A stretch of 64,000 nt of DNA from Owenia fusiformis (GCA_903813345.2 CAIIXF020000003.1:7277815-7341814), one strand, 5' to 3'; shown: positions 28,901-43,900, numbered from the stretch's first letter. A program made the numbers and translations. Notes: generated by a model from the letters alone, not told the origin.

Positions 28901-31900
28901 GGATCATGTTTGAAAAGAGGTATGCATTTTAGAGAAAATAAAGGTGGTACGGAACCTAATTGCATGGTCGCCCCGCCCCCTCTTCCCATCCTATTTTGAT
29001 TTTTTAATAGGTCTCATATCTTAGAAGCGTCTCGGTTCCAAAAGAATCGTAGAAGACTTAACACATTTTACCATACCATACGTCTGTAAATTCAGGAATT
29101 CAATAAATCTTCCATAATTTTGGAATTTTCCAGCAGAAATTGACTGCTCCCCTCCATCCCATTTTCACTATCAAGGGGCATGTTATTTGGTGCAATCTAA
29201 CGTTTTTAGTACTATTAGAAGTTGTTTTCAGATATAAAACAGCATTTCTTTTCACAGGAATCTTATTAAAAATAGGCAGTTTCATTTTTTTCAAAAATTG
29301 CAAAAGGTCGGAAATTGATGACAAATCTGATGAATTTTTGAAATTCAACATTCCCATGTAAATTTATTGGACTCCGAAGTCAAAATTATTTTTAAAGAAA
29401 CCTCTCCCATTTTGTACTAAACGATGAGCAACATCAGAAACAAATTTTTCGATTTGCTAAACAATATGAGTCACCCTTTAATACTTAAGTGTGCAAAAAG
29501 TTAGATATTCCAATTTTCTGTATGAAAATAATTTTTGGTGAAGCTTTTACTGAATAGATGTCTTGAAATTTGATTTTCCCTGAACCCACCATTTCCCATT
29601 TGTTTACATGGGATTGACAATTTTCAAAAATTCATCAAAGGAGCACATAAGTCATCGCAAACAATTTCAGAAGGTTATATCTTGAATTATGACTATTTTC
29701 TGACAATGAAGACAGGTTTATCTTTTAGATCAATTCATTGTCTCAAAGAAAATTACATACAGTAATAATAAACAAACTCGGAGATATTTAACTAGAAATT
29801 AACCCATCAACACACTTTTCAAAGATGTTGACCTCATTTTCACCAAAAATGCAATAATTTTTTACATTGTTTAACCCTTTCCCGACGTGAATATAAGAGG
29901 AAAATGTTAGCCCTCGTGACTGATAAGTAAGAGCAGTTTTTAGGGGAAAACTGCAAATTACCTCCACCCCAGGACCTATACCTTGAATTTATCAATGAAA
30001 TACAATTTTTAGTAAGGATTATCACATTAGAATAACTTCTCAAAATTTGGTGTAAAAATACTGAATAGAAATGGAGATATTGTCATTTCATTGATGTATA
30101 TAAATAAGAATAATGGTGCCAAGAGGAGCCTATCGTCCTGAAAGGTATTACATAATAGGGCTCCATATGGAGCCTATCGTCGTGAAAGGGTTAATGCATT
30201 ACTATTCTTTATTTTAATGTATCAAATATTTCTTGAAAGAAAAACTTAATTGCTTCAAGATATATGTTCCCCATGTTATTTCTCCATTGAAAAATCTCAT
30301 GCTATCCATTGGTTTCAGTTCATTTTGGTCATCCGAATTCAGTATCTTTAAAGTCCCTGGAGTAATCAACTTTTCCTTTTAGGAAATTGAACATGTCTCA
30401 AAGCACATTCTAATCATGCATTCAACAATATAATAAAAGGTTGCATTTTTGGTGAAAATTAGGTCAACATTTTTGAAAAAGTATGTTGATTGGTCCATTG
30501 CCCCTTCAATATCACTAAGGTCTGATTAATTTGATTATCATTATATTTATTTTCTTGAAGATAATGAATAGATGTAAAAGATACACTCATGTTCATGATC
30601 AGAAAATATTCATAATTCAAGTTAGAATCGTTTGAAATTGTTTGCGATAACCTACATGCTCCTTTGTCATCAACTTTCGGCCTTTTGTAATTAAGAAAAA
30701 AATTGGGAAAATTTGGAGCATTGGAAATAAAGTCAAGTTACATTTTCACCTTCATCATAAATATTTCATTGTAGGTTATGTAAATAAAAATTAACATGCA
30801 AAGAGACTCTAACACGTAGCCCAATGGGGGAGTTAGGGTTGCCAAACTTATGGAGAGGAGTGTAACATATTTTCCACAACCATCCTCATACCAGAAAGTG
30901 GAAAAATCCGACCATTGTCATTTTTCAAAAGTCATAATTTGTAGACCTCAAAAGTCATAATTTGGGGGGGGGGGGCATTCTCATACCAGATCGTAAAATT
31001 TAGGTCCATAGCAATACCAAAAGGTACCCAATGTGAGCCAACGATCCCTGTCAAGGTTTATATACAGTGAACCCCCTCACCCCTCCCCTTTTTCAAGAGA
31101 AATATAATCACTGGGTAATGGTGGAAATATTATAAATTAGTTCTGGTCCTATGCTCCAACCAGATTTAACCAATGATGATCAGTTTTTTGTCTATCAAAA
31201 CAATTTTGCACAATTTGACGCATATTATAAGTTTCTAAAAGTATGGTCAGTATAAAGACTTACATATTGCCTATAATGTTTGAATCAATTTGTATCAATA
31301 TACAATATTTATCGAACGACCCTAGCATGTTTAGTTCACTTTGATTTGCTTCTCATTGGAATTGTTTTCTTGTTTATTAACTCATTCGCTACTAAGGACT
31401 TGATATGACGTCATAAAGCACATACGTTGACTACTAAGGACGTGATATCAAGTCCAAGCACAAACCCAATGTATCTTTGGGAATCCTTGTAACCATGACA
31501 ACTTATAAAATGGGACTTAAAAAACTATTCATTTTGAAAGAGTATATCATATGCTTTAAAATGATATATAACACTACATATGTATGCCCATGTATATACA
31601 ATATATATTATTTCAGAGGTACCATATATGGCAATTTTCAAAATATCGTCAGTATTATAGTGCTTTTTGCCCCAGTATTGAATGAGTTAAGTGAAGCTTT
31701 GATAAAGAAAGTTCTAATTAATCAATATACTCAATATACTGTGTATACTAGACAGATATATTGGGGTTGTAGATTGTGTAATGTTTACAAAGGTATATTT
31801 CACAGGCCCATAGCCAGGGGGGTTTGATGGGTTCGAGCGAACCCCTCTCTGGTCAAAAAAATCTTTCAAAATCATGCAGTTTTTCACCATTTTGAGCACT

Positions 31901-34900
31901 TTTTGTGATTTTGGCCATTTTTGGACCAAAATTGTCACAAGTGAACCCCCCTGGAATTTTTCAAAAATTAACCCCCCCCCTTTGCAAATCCTGGCTACAG
32001 GCCTGTTTCAGCTGGTTATCTTGATTTATAGTACTTTCATTTTACAAGTAATAAATTACATAATTTGTACTATCAGGACACACGAATTTGAGAGAACTTG
32101 AATGTAAATGTGTTATTTTATGACCCCCATAAATTGTAATCCACTAGGCCTGTAGCCAGGATTTGCCAAGGGGGGGGGGTTAGATTTCAAAAATTTCCAG
32201 GGGGGTTCACATTTGACAATTTTTGCCCAAATATGGCTAAAATCACTTTAGAAGTGTTCAAAATGGTGACAAACTGCATGATTTTGAAAGAATTTTTGGT
32301 CAGGGGGGTCGCCCGAACCCTGCCAACCCCCCCTGGCTATGTTCCTGTGGTCTCATTTGGTTAAAACAGGGACCTTCATACTTAACCAGGCAAATACAAC
32401 CCATGAAAATAGTGTTATAGTATCACTATATAATGTGAAACTAACATACAACCCATAATAGAAAACCAACATGTAACAATGGTGGTGCCTCAAAGTGCAC
32501 ATGTATTAATTTTTCACAAATAATAAAATTGTAAATTGCAATTGTGAGGCAAATAACTATCTACATATTTATGTGTATCATGGAGCCACTAGTTAATATA
32601 GTGAGCCTATGAAACTGCCAAATCATACTTCTGTCTGTAATAATTTTTTGGCACTCAGGCCCGTAGTTAGGGGGTTCGATGGGTTCGAGTGGACCCCCCC
32701 CCACCCACTGGCCAAAAAATCTTTAAAAATCATGCTGTTTTCACCATTCTGAGCACTTTTTAAGTGATTTTGCCATTTTTGGACCAAAATTGTCACAAGT
32801 GAACCCCCTTGGGGTTTTTCAAATAGTGAACCCTCTCTTGGCAAATCCTGGCTACGGGGCTGCACTTGTACATGCATATTAATTAGTAACCTTGTGAAGG
32901 TCAGATTTTTTGGGGTTATAATCATGAGAATTATACACAAAAGTGTTCATATTAGCAGGTATTCACATTTCAAGGTTTTTTTACATGGAAGTTTATGATG
33001 CCAAACTCAAAAAGGAATCTAAAAAGAGTTGGATGTTTAGATAAGAGAGGTGTTCAGATATACATGTTCATGTTTTAATGTTAATAAAAAAAGTCAAAAC
33101 TACATGTACAGTCAACCCTTTTGTTCTGGTCTGCTGGGTATTGTTGTCCCCTCTGCTATTCTGTTGTCTCCTCTGCTATTCTTTTGTCCCCTCTGCTATT
33201 CTGTTGTCCCCTCTGCTATTCTTTTGTCCCCTCTGCTATTCTTTTGTCCCCTCTGCTATTCTTTTGTCCCCTCTGCTATTCTGTTGTCCCCGTCTGCTAT
33301 TCTGTTGTCCCCTCTGCTATTCTTTTGTCCCCTCTGCTATTCTGTTGTCCCCTCTGCTATTCTTTTGTCCCCTCTGCTATTCTGTTGTCCCCTCTGCTAT
33401 TCTGTTGTCCCCTCTGCTATTCTTTTGTCCCCTCTGCTATTCTGTTGTCCCGTCTGCTATTCTGTTTTCCCCTCTGCTATTCTTTTGTCCCCTCTGCTAT
33501 TCTGTTGTCCCGTCTGCTATTCTGTTTCTGCTCGAATGGTCCCGCGAAATCCCGCGAATTTGATAAAAAAAATTGGCCTATAAGCGCAATCACGCAAATC
33601 CCTTAAATGTCCCGCGAAATCCAGCGAATTTAGTAGATGTCCCGCAAAATCCCGCGAATTTTGGGCACTGGGTCTAAAAAATCTGTCCCGAGAGAAAATC
33701 TTTGGGGGTTGACAGTACTGGGAAAATAAAAAACATCCCAGTCTACACTGCGTGGATCAGATCCAGGTTTGTCATTAACAACTTATAAAATAAAAAGATA
33801 CACGCTGATGTAGTATTAATCTGGGGGCCATTAACAGAAACTTCGAAAAATTAAGAATTCTTAAAGTCCATTGTTCTCTAATGTGACATCATTATATCCA
33901 TGGTTACAACAATTGATTCATGAATTCGTAACTTTACGAAGTTACTGTTAATGACTCCCTGTTTATTTGCCTTTTTATGATTCAGATACAGATTTTAATT
34001 CACTGAATTGTTTTGTTTCATTCCACTTCAATTCGGGTCAGGGTAAAGGTGGTTCTCTTCATCCCAGTCAGCAAACACTTTCCAGGACCCATCACCTGGA
34101 TTGGGATTTTCAGGCACTACTCCATCAATCAGATATTCTAACCAGTCAGTGTATGTCCAACCAAATACACAATATCCAAACTAAAAATGGTAAATAATGT
34201 TAAAAGTTTCACTATGAATATACCTAGAACTAAACCTCTAAATTCAATTTATTCATGTTTTTACAGATATTTGTAATCTAATTTCAAAGATTGATAAAGA
34301 TTGGAATTGGTAATCTTGTAAAGGATATGCCAAAAAAGGTAAAGGTTGGTGGGCAATACACAAGATTAGAATTTGTTTCAAAGCAATCATAAATGTACAC
34401 TTCACTTTATATAACTAAAAGTAAAATAAAACAATAAAAACATTCTACTATCTGTCACAATTCCTTGTGATAGCGGCTTCATATATTTGTCATTTTGAGA
34501 TAAAACATGACTTTAAAACTAATATATTGAAAAGCCTAAAATGTTGTTGATGGTTACAATTACCAAAAGATTTTTGGATAACCAAAGTTTGAGAGGGACA
34601 AATTGATTTAGGGCCTAACACATTGATATAAATTTTAAACTTACGTCAAAGTATAAAGCTGGTCTTGTATATCCAAGTTTGAACGGACACTTATTTCCAG
34701 CTAGTTTGACTGTAAAACATTAAAATATGGCATTTGATTTTTGGTATGTTGGAGTTTTAGTGCATGCAATGATATATTTTAAAATGATACCCTATGTTTC
34801 CCCTCATTATTAATGATTGTTCATGAATCAGTCAATAATAGTACAATAATATAATTTCTGTGGGCAATATAGTAAAATATTGGACCGAGTGCCGAAGGCC

Positions 34901-37900
34901 CAAGTGAAATATTTTTCACTATATTGCCCGCATAAATGATGTTACTAGTATTATTACCACCGTTAATAACCTGGGCTGAAAAAGCAAGAAAATCCTACCA
35001 TTAAACGATATCTAATTTTCTGGGGAAAATTGCCAGTCGTTAATTCCATTATTGACTGGTAATATGGCCCTTCACAATGATGTCATATACTGCTCAGGTC
35101 GATATAATAAAATAAATGCCTTCTAACCCTACTATCACACCAAACTAGTTCTCACTGCGTTCTCGAAAACGGGCTTCAACTGTATACGAACGGACTGGAC
35201 CTACTAAGAACCGTTTGGGATCTATTTACAAACTTCATCGAACGTACTCGAACGGGTAGGTCCTCTAGAACCTAGACAATGCTCAAAATGTTCTCGTGAT
35301 CGTCACGTTCTACAATTAGAACGAGCGACAACGTACTAACGATGAGCTGGACGTACTACGAACGGAACCGTCGTACTTCAGTCCTACTAGGGACCTTTTA
35401 ACAACGAGTTGAACTGTCTGCGGACGTGTTGAGAACAAGGTAGAACTAATTGCAAACGGGTTTAAACTGATTAAGAACGTATTTAACACTGCTTATGAAC
35501 GAGTTAGCAAAAATATAGCTATCACACCAAACAAGTTGCCACTGCGTTCTTCAAAACTGGTTTTAAACTGTGTGCGAACGGAATGAACGTAGCTGCAACT
35601 TTCTAAGGTCTATTTACGAACTTTATGAACGTTCTCAGACGGGAATGTGATTTTAGAATTTTGAATCGATTCAAAATTCGATGACGACCATACCGTTCTG
35701 TAATCAGGTCATGTTGACCTTCTAGACTAAGAGACGCGTTCTACGACATTGCACTCCGACGTGGTGCGACCTGAACGAACTGCGAACGAGATGGACGTAT
35801 TGAAGACTGTTTAAGAACGAAGAAGCTAATTATTTCAGACATATTTCCCGACCACAGCCAGATTGAGCCCGTTTGACGACGTTTTCGTAGGACTGGCAAG
35901 AACGGGTAAGAACTAGTTTGGTGTGATAGGGGGGTTAACTAGCACTAATACCCCTAGAACAGGCCCGGTAAGGTGGCAATAATACTCTTTCTTTTAAACA
36001 AGTCTTATATATTTTTGAGATTCTTAAACTTAGGTGTTTGTTTTATGATTAACTCTGAGCACTGTGAGTGGGAGCCCATGTTTGTTATGAAAATATATAC
36101 GTAATTTGTAAGTACTCACAACCCACTGGGAGTTCTCTTTCCAACCTTTTTTCACCATACGTTCCATCATCAAATGTAGCTCCAAAACACATTATTATAT
36201 TCCCATTTTCAACAACTACATAAAATGTCTTTTTATATCCCTCGCCATTTTGTATTCTCTGTTCAAAAAATAAAACAGAATTCAGAGGAATGTATTCAAT
36301 TTAGCCAAACCTCTTTTATTTTACATTAAACTATTCATAATTCATTGGATATTGGCTATGATTATCAGGATTATGAAATTGATTATTCTTGCCATCGTAA
36401 TTCCATGAAAATGATCAGTTGATTAACTTCAAAGAGCAGAGGCCGTCAATGGTTTTGGGTTCAAGAGCCTATCTCAATTAAACATCAGAAGGAAGTTTTC
36501 TTATAGGGATGCTTCAATGGCAAAATGTCAAGTAATTATGTATTAAACTTACAGCTTTAGTGTTATTTGCCCAATTAAAAAGATGATAACTGGCATCTCT
36601 AGTGTTATTTACCCAACTAAATAGATTAAAACTTACAGCTCTAGTGTCATCAGACAGAGCAAGTGAATAATGGACATCTACTCCGCGGTATTCCAGCCAG
36701 ACATATAGAACACAATCTCTTATTTCTATCTTTATGGTGGCATTCATAGGATTCTTTGCTTCTGGACTTTCATTGGTCACAACTGTTCCGTCAAAGTTGA
36801 CATCAACCATTCCAAATATTGTTCCCGTTTTGCCAAAGAAAATCTTCTGGGTGGCTGGGATTTCAGCAGGTTCAGGTGATAGGGTTTGAGGGCATACAAG
36901 CTGCCCATTTCCACCAGCTTCACAGTTGCCTTCACTCATGTATGTACCATCATCCAGTAATGGGTCAGGTGCTGAGAAGTTCCAATGTGCACAGGCACAT
37001 TCAGCTAAAAAGTTCAAGTCATCATCAATGAGTATAAACACAATTTTAAGTGACTTTAGTGTACTTGGTTTTTATGAGTAGAAAGATGAAAATACTCCAG
37101 AGTACAATATGTTAATCCAATATTTGTCCATGGGGTTTCAATTAGTCGAGTAGTTGAAAGCCCATGATATTTCCTATAACAACCCAGTACTATACTGTTC
37201 TGTATTGTATTGTATTGTATTGTACTGTACTGTATTGTACTTTACTGAACTGTACTGTACTGTACTGTACTGTACTGTACTGTACTGTACTGTACTGTAC
37301 TGTATTGTACTGTACTGTATTGAACTGCACTGTACTGTTACTACTCTCTTGGGCTTGAATGAATTTACTTATAACTGGGAATGATACTATAATTGGTCTC
37401 CTACATGTACAGCCTTGATTGAGTGTTCTTATGAATCTAATTGATAAAAATAACTTTTTAATGCAGCAAGGCACTCGTCTATATTAACTTTTTCTTCAAT
37501 GTTGCATTTCTTAAAAGTCTATAACTGGATTGTTTTTAAAAAAATTTCTTACTCTTTAGATGTTCACATGCGCAGTATTTCAGACTGAACGTGCCAGGCT
37601 CTGGGCAGTACCCATACTCATGCCAATCTGGTATGTAGTATTTTCTGTTAGTCATATCATATGCATCTTTTACATACAGAGGTCCATAACCCTTAGTATG
37701 GTCATCATATTTAATTCCTGTGAGACAGCATTCATTGTTGTCTGGATTAGCAACACATGGGACCATAGGGACATCAAATTCATTATCTGAAATGTATAAG
37801 AGACATCCACAGAGTTTTTACAAGGTTACATGTACCACTGGATTAGCAACACATGGGACCATAGGGACATCAAATTCATTATCTGAAATGTATAAGAGAC

Positions 37901-40900
37901 ATCCACAGAGTTTTTACAAGGTTACATGTACCACTGGACTAGCAACACATGGGACCATAGGGACATCAAATTCATTATCTGAAATGTATAAGAGACATCC
38001 ACAGAGTTTTTACAAGGTTACATGTACCACTGGATTAGCAACACATGGGACCATAGGGACATCAAATTCATTATCTGAAATGTATAAGAGACATCCACAG
38101 AGTTTTTACAAGGTTACATGTACCACTGGATTAGCAACACATGGGACCATAGGGACATCAAATTCATTATCTGAAATGTATAAGAGACATCCACAGAGTT
38201 TTTACAAGGTTACATGTACCACTGGATTAGCAACACATGGGACCATAGGGACATCAAATTCATTATCTGAAATGTATAAGAGACATCCACAGAGTTTTTA
38301 CAAGGTTACATGTACCACTGGATTAGCAACACATGGGACCATAGGGACATCAAATTCATTATCTGAAATGTATAAGAGACATCCGCAGAGTTTTACAAGG
38401 TTACATATACCACTGGATTAGCAACACATGGGACCATAGGGACATCAAATTCATTATCTGAAATGTATAAGAGACATCCACAGAGTTTTTACAAGGTTAC
38501 ATGTACCACTGGATTAGCAACACATGGGACCATAGGGACATCAAATTCATTATCTGAAATGTATAAGAGACATCCACAGAGTTTTAACAAGGTTACATGT
38601 ACCACTGGATTAGCAACACATGGGACCATAGGGACATCAAATTCATTATCTGAAATGTATAAGAGACATCCACAGAGTTTTTACAAGGTTACATGTACCA
38701 CTGGATTAGCAACACATGGGACCATAGGGACATCAAATTCATTATCTGAAATGTATAAGAGACATCCACAGAGTTTTTACAAGGTTACATGTACCACTGG
38801 ATTAGCAACACATGGGACCATAGGGACATCAAATTCATTATCTGAAATGTATAAGAGACATCCACAGAGTTTTAACAAGGTTACATGTACCACTGGATTA
38901 GCAACACATGGGACCATAGGGACATCAAATTCATTATCTGAAATGTATAAGAGACATCCACAGAGTTTTTACAAGGTTACATGTACCACTGGATTAGCAA
39001 CACATGGGACCATAGGGACATCAAATTCATTATCTGAAATGTATAAGAGACATCCACAGAGTTTTTACAAGGTTACATGTACCACTGGATTAGCAACACA
39101 TGGGACCATAGGGACATCAAATTCATTATCTGAAATGTATAAGTGACATCCACAGAGTTTTAACAAGGTTACTTGTACCACTGGATTAGCAACACATGGG
39201 ACCATAGGGACATCAAATTCATTATCTGAAATGTATAAGAGACATCCACAGAGTTTTTACAAGGTTACATGTACCACTGGATTAGCAACACATGGGACCA
39301 TAGGGACATCAAATTCATTATCTGAAATGTATAAGAGACATCCACAGAGTTTTTACAAGGTTACATGTACCACTGGATTAGCAACACATGGGACCATAGG
39401 GACATCAAATTCATTATCTGAAATGTATAAGAGACATCCACAGAGTTTTTACAAGGTTACATGTACCACTGGATTAGCAACACATGGGACCATAGGGACA
39501 TCAAATTCATTATCTGAAATGTATAAGAGACATCCACAGAGTTTTTACAAGGTTACATGTACCACTGGATTAGCAACACATGGGACCATAGGGACATCAA
39601 ATTCATTATCTGAAATGTATAAGAGACATCCACAGAGTTTTTACAAGGTTACATGTACCACTGGATTAGCAACACATGGGACCATAGGGACATCAAATTC
39701 ATTATCTGAAATGTATAAGAGACATCCACAGAGTTTTTACAAGGTTACATGTACCACTGGATTAGCAACACATGGGACCATAGGGACATCAAATTCATTA
39801 TCTGAAATGTATAAGAGACATCCACAGAGTTTTTACAAGGTTACATGTACCACTGGATTAGCAACACATGGGACCATAGGGACATCAAATTCATTATCTG
39901 AAATGTATAAGAGACATCCACAGAGTTTTTACAAGGTTACATGTACCACTGGATTAGCAACACATGGGACCATAGGGACATCAAATTCATTATCTGAAAT
40001 GTATAAGAGACATCCACAGAGTTTTACAAGGTTACATATACCACTGGATTAGCAACACATGGGACCATAGGGACATCAAATTCATTATCTGAAATGTATA
40101 AGAGACATCCACAGAGTTTTTACAAGGTTACATGTACCACTGGATTAGCAACACATGGGACCATAGGGACATCAAATTCATTATCTGAAATGTATAAGAG
40201 ACATCAACAGAGTTTTAACAAGGTTACATGTACCACTGGATTAGCAACACATGGGACCATAGGGACATCAAATTCATTATCTGAAATGTATAAGAGACAT
40301 CCACAGAGTCTTTACAAGGTTACATGTACCACTGGATTAGCAACACATGGGACCATAGGGACATCAAATTCATTATCTGAAATGTATAAGAGACATCCAC
40401 AGAGTTTTTACAAGGTTACATGTACCACTGGATTAGCAACACATGGGACCATAGGGACATCAAATTCATTATCTGAAATGTATAAGAGACATCCACAGAG
40501 TTTTAACAAGGTTACTTGTACCACTGGATTAGCAACACATGGGACCATAGGGACATCAAATTCATTATCTGAAATGTATAAGAGACATCCACAGAGTTTT
40601 TACAAGGTTACATGTACCACTGGATTAGCAACACATGGGACCATAGGGACATCAAATTCATTATCTGAAATGTATAAGAGACATCCACAGAGTTTTTACA
40701 AGGTTACATGTACCACTGGATTAGCAACACATGGGACCATAGGGACATCAAATTCATTATCTGAAATGTATAAGAGACATCCACAGAATTTTAACAAGGT
40801 TACTTGTACCACTGAATTAGCAACACATGGGACCATAGGGACATCAAATTCATTATCTGAAATGTATAAGAGACATCCACAGAATTTTAACAAGGTTACT

Positions 40901-43900
40901 TGTACCACGTTCAGAGTACAATCAGGAAAACCAGAAAAACACGTAATTGTTTTAACTGACCTGGAAAAAGTGCTCAAATGGTCCGGAAATTTAAGAATTT
41001 TAAGGAAGGTAAGGGAAAAGTCAGGGATGTTAAGCTAGTGATATTTTGAAAAAAATACATGAATGTGTATGGAAAATGGATGGGGTGCTAGGATTGAAAA
41101 AAGCGAGGCATATATATTACCACATAAGTAGTTCAAATCAGGTAGTGCTACCAGCTCCTTTATTAGACGTCCTAGAGATTTCATACCATGGACTATATAT
41201 ATACGAGGGGTGATCAATAAGTAATATTACCACATAAGTAGTTCAAATCAGGATTGCATGACCCAGGTGTCCAATAGGTGGCGCAAGCGCATAGCTCAGT
41301 GTTCCAAAAGAGTTCCTCATCGTCACAGAAACAACTTCTGTTGTAGGCTTTCTGTTTGTCTGCTTCACATTGTTGGTAGAAACAACAGGGGTCAGCTGGC
41401 TCTTGATAGAAACCAGTCTTACACCATTCTACAAAAAGGTAGTGGATGAACTTAAATACCTTTATATATTTTGAAGAGGCCATATATTCATCTGCCGTCT
41501 ATTTTTCTAGAAGCATATAATCTATCACACATCCAGAATTATATTTTTATCCAAAGTGTTATTTACCTTATAAATATAAACATAACCATGACAAAAAATA
41601 TATCAGATTTTGATAAACCATATCCACCAATAAAACAAACAATCTATATAATAATATTTAATATATTCAAAATCTAATAGAGAAATATCAATTATCTCTG
41701 TATAAAGCCCATCAATCCGTTTAAATAACCAGTCATTAGAGCAAGCCACATGATTCAACTTACCCTCATCTGAAACATCATGAGCTGAAAATGGAACAAA
41801 AAAGAACATTAAATGAAAAATTGTTCAGTGTTAAGAAATAAATAAAGAATGTCATGTTGGACAAATGAAGATATTTCTCAATTCTCTGTGGATGATTTTT
41901 TCAAATATTTCCATTTTATTCTACTTGTTTGTATTTATATTATATTTGCAAATTTCTTTTAACAGTGGAGACGATAACCCCATTTAACGTGTAACACGGA
42001 GATTGCCATTTTGCACGTCAATTGACGTGAATCACGCCAATAAGCATAATGTCCATTGTAATTCATAATTTAAACACCAGGTTAATTAGAAGACCTAGTG
42101 TTTAATATATATACAATCTAAGTAATATATATTTTATAGTACATATACTTTGGTAAACATTAATGATATATTAAATCCCAGGGAAGTATTTCATTCCAAA
42201 ATTGTGGAGAAAAATGCCGTTCAATCTTGTGAATTTTCTGTCAATGTTACGAACCAATGAAGTCACCACCGAACTTGCATTCTTGGAAAGTCTAAATCGA
42301 TCGATGGAACGCTTTTTATTGCATTTTCTTCAAGTAATTAATCTAATCTAGCACTTGTATGCAGGAATTCGCGATCCTATGTGGGAATTTTGCGCTAGAA
42401 CTAATCAAAGTTACCTCTCACGAATCCTAGAAAAACGCCATATTGGAATTACTAATACTCCTTCAATTGTCTAGATATCGTCTTTCCGACGGGTTTTATG
42501 ACAAAATTGGTACTGACCCAATGTTATTTTAATCTCTTAACACAACGTGAGCCCCAATTCCGAGAAAAGACCACTGGAAATCACTAAAATGGGGTCTACT
42601 TTCCCTCTTCTTTTTGACCGGAAGTGTTTTCCTGACCTCGGTGTGTTGCCGATTTTTTCGTTTTTTTCTGGCTGGATTTAGTTTTAAACCTTCTTTACAA
42701 TGATCTAATGATTACCTTAAATGAATTTTGAACAATTTAAATTCCTATCCTTATAATATCAGAATGTATTAGTTTTCTTTCGATCATTTGTTTACTTCCG
42801 GTTTGCTGTTGAATAAATATTTCGAGTAAACATTGACGTAAGCACATGATAATAGTTGTTAGTTCAAAATGCAACCCGGACAATAGCAAATGTTTATGAT
42901 TATAACTATTACATACGATGCAGATCATGATTTACCCACTAGTTTCCCAGTTTATAACTGCCTGTTGTCCTGCCGATAATATGTGAAACTTTTACAAGAT
43001 AATAGTTTGCACGTCAATTGCCGTGCAAAATATTGCACGTCACTTGACGGACATGACGGCAATTGCCGTTATTATCTATTGACATGCGCACTTATGCGTC
43101 ATAATTTCACGTCAATTGTCGTGCAACATGGCAATTGCCGTACTTCACGTTAAATGGGGTTATCGTCTCCACTGTTTAAAAGCATTAGTGCCAGTTATGG
43201 TCTTAATAATTAGAGTACATACTCTTAATGTGCTGTATGTATGCTTAATATGCTGTACCACGATTTCAGAGTGCAATTTGAGGTTGTACTGTAGGTCTAT
43301 GTGATCATTTTATACATGGATAACACTAGTTTACAAAGAAATTCAGAGACAATTATGTCTCACTCATCATCACAGGCCAATTTGAGCATTTAATAGATAT
43401 GCATGTACCCTGCGTGCAGAGTCTAGTTAAACTACTGAAGACGAAGCTCTCTTTTAAGAGGTGAAGTCAAACGAATGCAAAGGGTAATATTCATGTTAAA
43501 CATCAGTTTACTAGTACACTCTACGATACACATTTGGTGTTCATGAGCAACCCATTTGGCTTAATAGTAATGATTGTGTTATTTGTTTTTATTTGACTGT
43601 TCCTTATTAATGGTTTATTGGATGACTCTTAGATGCTAATCAGGTAATTTCAAAAATATATTAAACAATTCAATTAGACAAACAGAGTATCTTATGCATT
43701 TCTAGGAGTTAGGTATAGTAGAGTGTAGTATATGAATGCAAGGCAATAATATATCTTACTCATCATCATGGGGTATGGATCCCCACAATATGCAACACTG
43801 CATAGGCAGAAGAGGGCCACGAATTTGAACATCTGAAACATAACAATATAGTAGAGTGTAGTATATGGACATGTATAAGCAATAATATATCTTACTCATC

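Noticed and set aside
33050-33606. Three overlapping frames of about 160-177 codons
   Set aside because: Produced by the 20-bp minisatellite; no domain, start context or splice support.
37154-37474. Cys/Tyr-rich frames on both strands
   Set aside because: TGTAC microsatellite read in different frames.
37741-40906. CRISPR array
   Set aside because: Repeats are contiguous with no unique spacers, and the context is clearly animal.
37720-41038. Long plus-strand open frames with 32-residue repeats (233-314 codons)
   Set aside because: They follow from a 96-bp unit without stops in one frame. The minus strand of the same unit carries a real exon and its acceptor, so the plus frames are shadows.
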